From Clostridiaceae bacterium (GTDB lineage: Bacteria > Bacillota > Clostridia > Oscillospirales > Acutalibacteraceae): DNA of 6,828 nt. The translations under genes and the position numbers were made by a program. The number at the start of each line of letters is the position of its first letter. Within the stretch, counting starts at the first letter, position 1. The notes beneath the pieces are model-generated. The model searched no databases. It was given only the letters and a program-made list of their open reading frames with translations, and had not been told where the DNA came from. Of this stretch, positions 4,751 through 6,828 are shown piece by piece. The stretch spans positions 1 to 6,828 of the forward strand of contig CAJGCL010000103.1 in the NCBI GenBank assembly GCA_904501675.1, given 5' to 3'.

Positions 4751-6474
4751 TACTTCTCTATGGCTGCCTTTTTCATATTGATTTTGCGGAGAATTGCAGA
4801 ATCAAATTTTGGTGTACGGTCATAGTTGTAAATTCCGTTTAATTCCTGTTCAACGTCGGTAAGCTGAGTGTAGCAGAAGCCAAGCATTTTAGGGTTATCG
4901 ATAAGTGCGGTTGTAAGTCCATCGTATCTCTCATAGAATTCCTCGAGAGATGTTGCAGCGTTGCCGTAGCCCCATGCTTTTTCTCTGTCATTTTCATCAA
5001 ACTCTCTGAGCTCAACTCTGATTCCACCGTATTCACTCATAAACACAGGCTCGCCTTTCCATGTCTGGCGATGCTTATGGTTATCGAAAAGAACATTGTC
5101 TGTAATGAGCATATCGTAATGCTCTTTGAATAATTTATAATCCTGCTCGTAATCATGAACATCGAAAATATCTGTTTCAACATGGTAGTTACCGCTTGTA
5201 TCGATGCATGGACGGGTTTTATCAAGGTTTTTAATTGTGCGGTAAACAATACGAAGAGTATCGTCATCCTGCTGACGTCCCTCTCTGTCCCAGGTTTCGT
5301 TATACGGGCACCAACCGATAAGTGCAGGGTGGTTAAAGTCTCTTTCAACCTCTTCTTCCAATTCAAGAAGGAAGTAGCGTATGGATTCAAATTGAGACCA
5401 ATCAAGACCCCAGTTTCCGTGCTCGCCCCATACTATATAGCCTAATTCGTCGCAGTAATGTAAGAATAATGGCTCGAAAATCTTCTGATGGAGTCGTGCT
5501 CCATTGAAACCTGCGTCCATTGAAAGAAGAATATCGTTTTTAAGAGCTTCCTTTGATGGTGCTGTGTAAATACCATCAGGGTAGAAGCCCTGGTCAAGAA
5601 TAAGCCTCTGGAAAACAGGCTCGCCGTTAATTTTAACAACACCGTCTGCAAGCTTAACCTCGCGAAGGCCTGCGTAGCTCTTCACTTTATCGTCACCAAA
5701 GGTAAGCTCTAATTCGTAAAGACCACCTTTACCAACCTCCCAAAGATGCTTTTCTGAAAGAGGAACTGTAATAGTAGTAGTATCACCATAAACTTTAGCA
5801 GATGCAGAGCCTACAGGTGCGCCATCCCACATAGCCTTAACAGCGAATTCGCCTTCGCCTGCAACATCTGCAGTAATTGTAAATGTACCTGCATCAATGT
5901 TAGGGTAAACCTTATAGTTTTTAATATAGTTTTCAGGGCAGAATTCCATATAAACAGTCTGCCAGATACCTGTTGTACGGGTATAGTCGCAGCTGTGTGA
6001 ATAATACAATTCGCTCTGCTTACCTCTTGCCTGAAGAACGCTTCTTGTATCATCCTCTGCATAAACAGTAATTACGTTGTCGCCTTCTTGAATGAATTTT
6101 GTAGCATCAATTCTGAAGGATGTATAGCCGCCGAAATGCTCACCTGCAAACTCACCGTTTACATATACTTTTGCGTGGAAATCAACTGCACCGAAAACAA
6201 TAAATGCTTTACCGAGAGCAGCTTGCTCAGGTGTGATGTTAACGATTTTCTTATACCAGACAGCAGGAATAAAATCCTTGTAGCCTATTCCTGAAAGCTC
6301 ACTTTCAGGGCAGAATGGAACGATAATTTTCTTTGAAAATTTGGTGTCTGCTTTATAAAGCTTACGGTCGATTCCGCTATTGCCGAAATCAAAATCAAAG
6401 TCCCACTCGCCGTTAAGGATTATGTAATTTTCTCTGTAAAACCCTGGGTTTGGATGTTCATTTCTTGGAATCAT
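4750..6474 (-). CDS. Glycoside hydrolase family 2 enzyme (beta-galactosidase/beta-glucuronidase-like), substrate unassigned
   Basis: The 574-residue protein has the three core GH2 domains: the sugar-binding jelly-roll (about 1-180; LNGEWDF, VDFHAKVYVNGE, GGYTSFRID, TTGIWQTVY), an immunoglobulin-like domain (about 183-275) and a TIM barrel (about 276-565; INGEPVFQR, DQGFYPDG, GFNGARLHQK). The acid/base is E393 in PYNETW and the nucleophile is E481 in MSEYGG, so a retaining glycosidase with an intact active site is expected. It ends at the barrel, with none of the extra C-terminal domains of long LacZ-type enzymes. The NxK loop that marks beta-glucuronidases is not evident (ELNGIYNYDRTPK instead), so I do not assign that activity. 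There is no signal peptide, so it should act in the cytoplasm on imported glycosides. The start is supported by AAAGGAGA (6488-6481). It begins 21 bases after mnmG with no clear promoter or terminator between, so it is probably co-transcribed with it. Confidence 0.92.
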   Translation of the reverse strand: MIPRNEHPNPGFYRENYIILNGEWDFDFDFGNSGIDRKLYKADTKFSKKIIVPFCPESELSGIGYKDFIPAVWYKKIVNITPEQAALGKAFIVFGAVDFHAKVYVNGEFAGEHFGGYTSFRIDATKFIQEGDNVITVYAEDDTRSVLQARGKQSELYYSHSCDYTRTTGIWQTVYMEFCPENYIKNYKVYPNIDAGTFTITADVAGEGEFAVKAMWDGAPVGSASAKVYGDTTTITVPLSEKHLWEVGKGGLYELELTFGDDKVKSYAGLREVKLADGVVKINGEPVFQRLILDQGFYPDGIYTAPSKEALKNDILLSMDAGFNGARLHQKIFEPLFLHYCDELGYIVWGEHGNWGLDWSQFESIRYFLLELEEEVERDFNHPALIGWCPYNETWDREGRQQDDDTLRIVYRTIKNLDKTRPCIDTSGNYHVETDIFDVHDYEQDYKLFKEHYDMLITDNVLFDNHKHRQTWKGEPVFMSEYGGIRVELREFDENDREKAWGYGNAATSLEEFYERYDGLTTALIDNPKMLGFCYTQLTDVEQELNGIYNYDRTPKFDSAILRKINMKKAAIEK

Positions 6475-6480
6475 AAAAAT

Positions 6481-6488
6481 TCTCCTTT
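6481..6488 (-). promoter_or_regulatory. Strong ribosome binding site of the GH2 gene
   Basis: AAAGGAGA on the minus strand places its AGGAG core seven bases before the ATG at 6474. It lies entirely within the 21-base gap after the mnmG stop and fixes the GH2 start. Confidence 0.85.
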
Positions 6489-6495
6489 GAGATTA

Positions 6496-6828
6496 TTATC
6501 TTAAATAAATAAGCAATACTGCGATATCTGCAGGGGAAACACCGCTTATTCGTGAAGCCTGACCAATAGTTTCAGGTTTTATTTTTTTTAGCTTTTCAAT
6601 TGCTTCGAGGCGAAGATTTGTTATTTTATCATAATCAATATCTTCGGGAATCTTTTTAACCTCAAGCCTTTTTTGTTCTGCTACCTGCGCTAACTGACGT
6701 TTTATGTAGCCTGCATATTTAAGGTTTATTTCAACCTGTTCAAAAATATCTTTTGAAAGGTCAGGACGCTTTTTATCAAAAGGAGCAAGCAGCTTGTATG
6801 AAAGCTGTGGTCTTTTAAGAAGCTCTGA
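6496..6828 (-). CDS. mnmG: tRNA uridine-5-carboxymethylaminomethyl(34) synthesis protein MnmG, C-terminal fragment
   Basis: The minus-strand frame is open from the window edge to a tandem TAA TAA (6498-6493) and encodes the last 110 residues; the start lies beyond the window. The sequence contains the conserved MnmG (GidA) C-terminal helical region: EQVEINLKYAGYIKRQ, KKIPEDIDYDKI, then LRLEAIEKLKKIKPETIGQA and SRISGVSPADIAVLLIYL. MnmG is an FAD enzyme that works with MnmE to add a carboxymethylaminomethyl or aminomethyl group at uridine 34 of certain tRNAs, supporting decoding accuracy. This C-terminal domain contacts MnmE and tRNA; the FAD domain is not visible. The protein is cytoplasmic. 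rsmG often follows mnmG in Bacillota, but here a GH2 gene follows after 21 bases. Identification is very secure because the ISGVSPADI region is nearly invariant in the family. Confidence 0.97.
   Translation of the reverse strand, partial: SELLKRPQLSYKLLAPFDKKRPDLSKDIFEQVEINLKYAGYIKRQLAQVAEQKRLEVKKIPEDIDYDKITNLRLEAIEKLKKIKPETIGQASRISGVSPADIAVLLIYLR

Noticed and set aside
4609..4842. 77-codon plus-strand open frame across the convergent intergenic region
   Set aside because: It runs through the intergenic hairpin, the bidirectional terminator and into the antisense of the GH2 gene; no ribosome binding site precedes it and the translation resembles no family I know.
5037..6294. Several small open frames on both strands within the GH2 gene
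   Set aside because: All are shadows of the GH2 coding frame, which has complete domain order and catalytic residues.

Overview
The window looks like an ordinary chromosomal stretch from a low-to-moderate GC, Gram-positive, strictly anaerobic member of the Bacillota. It is most likely a gut-type clostridium of the Oscillospirales/Eubacteriales sort. This is inferred from AT-rich intergenic DNA, strong AGGAGG-like ribosome binding sites, compact intrinsic terminators, a Gram-positive-style signal peptide, and gene families typical of gut Clostridia: a secreted PHP protein, the UPF0237/UPF0210 pair, an NAT_N/GNAT_C acyltransferase-like protein and a compact family 2 glycoside hydrolase. No rRNA, tRNA, CRISPR array, insertion sequence or phage gene is visible.

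Layout, left to right. (1) Positions 1-312 (+) hold the 3' end of a gene whose product resembles the C-terminal part of the catalytic domain of neutral/alkaline ceramidase-like hydrolases. A UUCG-capped hairpin follows it. (2) Positions 394-1878 (+) encode a secreted PHP-fold metal-dependent phosphoesterase-like protein with an accessory beta domain and an odd hydrophobic C-terminal tail. A strong terminator closes this unit. (3) A candidate promoter at 1929-1957 precedes a compact three-gene (+) unit: an ACT-domain protein (UPF0237), a DUF711/UPF0210 protein and an acyltransferase-like protein. The ACT and DUF711 genes are tightly coupled, with the ribosome binding site overlapping the upstream stop codon. 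(4) Positions 4581-4749 lie between convergent genes. They hold an imperfect hairpin element and a bidirectional terminator. (5) On the minus strand, 6828 to 4750, are the 3' end of mnmG (tRNA wobble-uridine modification) and, 21 bases downstream, a complete GH2 glycosidase ending at the shared terminator.

How the genes may work together. The two left-hand genes may both act outside the cell on lipid-like or phosphoester substrates; this is only inferred from adjacency and the signal peptide. The ACT/DUF711 pair is a widely conserved but functionally unassigned module; the ACT protein is the likely small-molecule sensor. The GH2 enzyme is cytoplasmic and should act on imported oligosaccharides or glycosides. 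Its position directly behind mnmG, where rsmG is often found, suggests transcription by read-through from a housekeeping gene. I found no clear evidence of a completely new multi-gene system. The points most worth checking are the uncharacterised ACT-DUF711-acyltransferase unit, the PHP protein's C-terminal tail, the mnmG-GH2 linkage and the intergenic hairpin element.
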